A DNA stretch of 19,124 bases from Elusimicrobiota bacterium (GTDB lineage Bacteria; Elusimicrobiota; Elusimicrobia; FEN-1173), in contig JADKHR010000003.1 in NCBI GenBank assembly GCA_016721625.1, positions 1 through 19,124 on the forward strand. The letters run 5' to 3'. The notes under the pieces are model-generated. The model saw only the letters and a program-made list of their open reading frames with translations, was not told where the DNA came from and did not search any database. Shown piece by piece: positions 17,091-19,124 of the stretch (position 1 is its first letter; each line of letters starts with the position of its first letter). The position numbers and the translations under genes are program-made.

Positions 17091-17120
17091 AAAAGCCGAG
17101 CGGGTTTCGCTCGGCTTTTT
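17091..17120 (+). terminator. Rho-independent terminator after metK-ahcY
   Basis: AAAAGCCGAGCG (17091-17102), loop GGTTT, and CGCTCGGCTTTT (17108-17119) form a perfect stem followed by T residues. It lies about 145 bases after the ahcY stop and before the next gene, and the A-rich left arm could also serve the opposite strand. Confidence 0.93.
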
Positions 17121-17222
17121 ATTGAAATTCCGGCGTTCTTAGTCTATGCTTGTTCGAGGTTGTTTGCTTTGCCTATCCCATGTTTAAACCGCGTTTTAAG
17201 CGCGGACTGAGAGGAAGCGACC

Positions 17223-18111
17223 ATGCGAAGAATTGTTCGGATCCTTCAGTTTTGTTGGCCAGGGTTCTGGTTTTGCCGGTTGCCAAACAATAACTTCTTC
17301 GGGGACGGGCTGCACAAGGAGGGACCGGCGACGCCCAGAGTTTGGTGTCGGACGTTCAATCGGCGTTGGCGCGGGGAGAATACGCCACGGCGCAGGACTA
17401 CTTTACCCGGGCCATCGCGGCCGATCCCGGGAATTCGGACGCTCTTTTCCGGCTCCGTACTGGCGGCTATGGGTTTGGCGGGTCCCAACATCGGGCAATT
17501 GGTTTCCAATTTGACCACCGACCATGGTGGATCCGGCGCCCCTCACTTCGCGGGGCCATCCAGCAGGCTTCCCTGGGATTGGGGCGTCTTCCGGCTCGAG
17601 CGATAGCCTCCTGTCCGAAATCGGAGATAAGGTAGCCCTGGACGATGCGCGCTAAGGTGGTGATCCGGAACCTTAGAAAAATTCACCTGGGTTTGGCGGA
17701 CGGGAAAATCGCGCGGGACGACTTCTCTCCCCATCAATCTCGGCCTGGCCCGGTTGCTGAAAGGCGTGACGGGGCCTTGGCGAGCGGACTTCTTGATATT
17801 CCGTGAAACCGGGGCTTATTCAGTTGTTTTGACCGGGTCGATTTCCGGAGTTGTCGTGATCGATGACGCCATTCACCACGTGGCGTGGGGTTCTGGATCT
17901 GAACGAAGCGGTCGGAAAACTGAAACTCGTTTCGGGTTCCCGACCTCGCGGATATCACCACGACGTGGACACTCTTTACGACCCATCACGGGCAGGTGAG
18001 CACGGACTATCCTTCTGTCCCTGCCACGCGATTGGCGGCAGGGGTTTCCGTCTTCTCCTGGCGATCGACTCTGATCCTCTAGCGCTGGTGGGTTCGTCAC
18101 CTCAACCTTAA
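17223..18111 (+). CDS. Putative TPR-containing lipoprotein (heavily frameshifted)
   Basis: A GAGG ribosome binding site precedes ATG 17223. A frame change gives GSGFAGCQTITSS, a lipobox with the modified Cys at 17281-17283, so the protein is probably a lipoprotein of the outer membrane or periplasm. From about 17342 comes SDVQSALARGEYATAQDYF with TRAIAADPGNSDALFRL, one clear tetratricopeptide repeat. Later fragments (AAMGLAGPNIGQLVSNL; LARLLKGVTGPWRADFLIF; VVVIDD; LDLNEAVGKLKLVSG) appear to belong to the same protein but lie in different frames, and I recognise no family for them. The end is uncertain: stops occur at 18082 and 18111 in different frames. The following outer-membrane gene starts just downstream, so the two may work together. 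Confidence 0.55.
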
Positions 18112-18126
18112 ATTGGAGATCCACAC

Positions 18127-19124
18127 ATGGAGCAGCTTCTCATTCTTCTTCTGGCAGGGGCTCTCCCCGCCATGGCGGCAAGATTCCCGCTTCGATCCGC
18201 GGGACCCGGGCGCTGGGCATGGGCGACGCCTTGACAGCGTTGGCCGACGACCAGAACATCTTCTTCCATAACCCCACGCCGGAACAGGTCCGGCGGACTG
18301 GGTCGCTGATGTTGGTAGCGGATATCTCAGCCACCGTCGGCAAGGTTCCATCTGACCTGGCGGCCTTCATTGGGGACGAGGATTCTCTGAAGAACTTCGA
18401 CACGCTCACGCCCGGGTAGACAGGCCGACCTGGTCAGCAAAATCACAGCGGAGATGGTGGGGCTGACCCACGTTTGGGGCGAGGCGCGGCGTGAGCTATC
18501 TCTCAGAATGACCGATGTTCGGCGGCTTGCATTAGGGCGCAGGAGCTTTCGCCCAAGTCTCCGGGGTCGTCGGGTTCAATCCGGTCATTATCTCTCCTTT
18601 CCTCTACTATAACGCATCAACGCGGACGCCATCTTCCGATGAACCTCGCCGTGAAGGTGACGTATCTTCCGTTCATCCAGGAGGACTGGGCCTGGGCACC
18701 AACCTGAAGCCTACATTCAGCGAGGCGCGTTCGGAAAATTCCGTCGACGTTTTCCCCATGGACAACTTCTGGCGGGCCCCAGCCCAGATGAGGGCATGGT
18801 GGGAATGGATTTCAAGGCTATACGGCCCCGACACCGCGCTGGAACATTGCGGCAACCATGATGGATTTCGGCGGAAGCAGCATCGTTTTTGACGCCTTGA
18901 AGGCGAAGATGGGTTCGACGCGAAAGCCTCTTTCCGCGAATCCATCCAGCAGCAGAGTCCCAACCTGGGCGTCGCTTGGACTGCTTGGACGAAATGGATT
19001 CTCTTCTTTCGAGATCCCCTTTGCATGACAAGCTCGTGTTGGCCGCCGACGTGCACTGTTGTGAACGCCCGACAGCAAGATCATCAAAACGGCGGGTTAG
19101 CGGACACGGCAGGAACGCACTTCC
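18127..19124 (+). CDS. Putative PorV/UPF0164-like outer-membrane beta-barrel protein, 3' truncated (frameshifted)
   Basis: A GGAG ribosome binding site lies about 9 bases before the ATG. The N-terminus MEQLLILLLAGALPAMA is a Sec signal peptide. After an indel near 18175 the mature part begins GGKIPASIRGTRALGMGDAL, then TALADDQNIFFHNP, which closely resembles the GxRxxGMGxAxxAxADDxxxxxxNPAG opening of PorV/UPF0164 and FadL-like barrels. Later pieces such as QADLVSKITAEMVG, MNLAVKVTYLPFIQEDW and KMGSTRKPLSANPSSS-like text occur in shifting frames and are not reliable. The gene runs off the window. The family call depends on the N-terminal motif only; a conjugal-transfer TraF-like barrel is an alternative. 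Confidence 0.5.

Noticed and set aside
582..19124. Alternative genetic code or programmed frameshifting to explain broken genes
   Set aside because: The breaks are at many unrelated sites in both directions, not at one recoded stop or one slippery motif, and intact genes such as the GT2 use normal stops.
1..19124. CRISPR array, tRNA or rRNA genes
   Set aside because: No regularly spaced repeats, no cloverleaf with a CCA-type end and no rRNA-like conserved stretches were seen.

Overview
The window reads as one plus-strand stretch from a Gram-negative bacterium of moderately high GC, most likely a metagenome contig. No rRNA, tRNA or clear phylum marker is present. A lipoprotein next to a PorV-like outer-membrane protein, a short-form adenosylhomocysteinase and an O-antigen/exopolysaccharide cluster all indicate an outer membrane. 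An Elusimicrobiota-like lineage is a weak impression only.

Bases 1-14376 are a surface-polysaccharide cluster. In order it holds a sugar O-methyltransferase (5' truncated), a zinc-ribbon class I methyltransferase, a Wzx-like flippase, a 35-codon remnant of a GT4 glycosyltransferase, a GT2 glycosyltransferase, an IS256-family insertion sequence, an MBOAT O-acyltransferase with an SGNH-type partner, an intact-length GT4 glycosyltransferase, a polyprenyl-phosphate sugar-1-phosphate transferase, a GalE-like epimerase, an AAA/DUF4143 ATPase, a GmhB-like phosphatase and a nucleotidyltransferase with a hexapeptide tail. Junctions are tight (TAATG, ATGA, TGATG overlaps), as in an operon. The logic is: activate heptose or another sugar, epimerise it, load the first sugar-phosphate on undecaprenyl phosphate, extend it with GT2/GT4, acylate and methylate it, and flip it across the inner membrane.

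Two things interrupt the cluster. A complete IS256-family element (4127-5552) sits between the GT2 and MBOAT genes; it has terminal inverted repeats, a 7-bp direct repeat and a leader that can fold over the transposase ribosome binding site. The DUF4143 ATPase sits between the epimerase and gmhB behind a perfect 27-bp AT-rich palindrome.

Bases 14555-16946 encode metK and ahcY, the S-adenosylmethionine synthesis and S-adenosylhomocysteine removal steps, followed by a clear intrinsic terminator at 17091-17120. From 17223 to the end lie a TPR lipoprotein and a PorV/UPF0164-like outer-membrane protein cut by the window end.

Nearly every gene is broken by single-base indels, while the reconstructed proteins keep full family length and their motifs. 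The breaks are densest after about 14.5 kb. I read them as sequencing or consensus errors, not biology, so most coding features below span several frames. The GT4 remnant is the only gene I regard as truly degraded.
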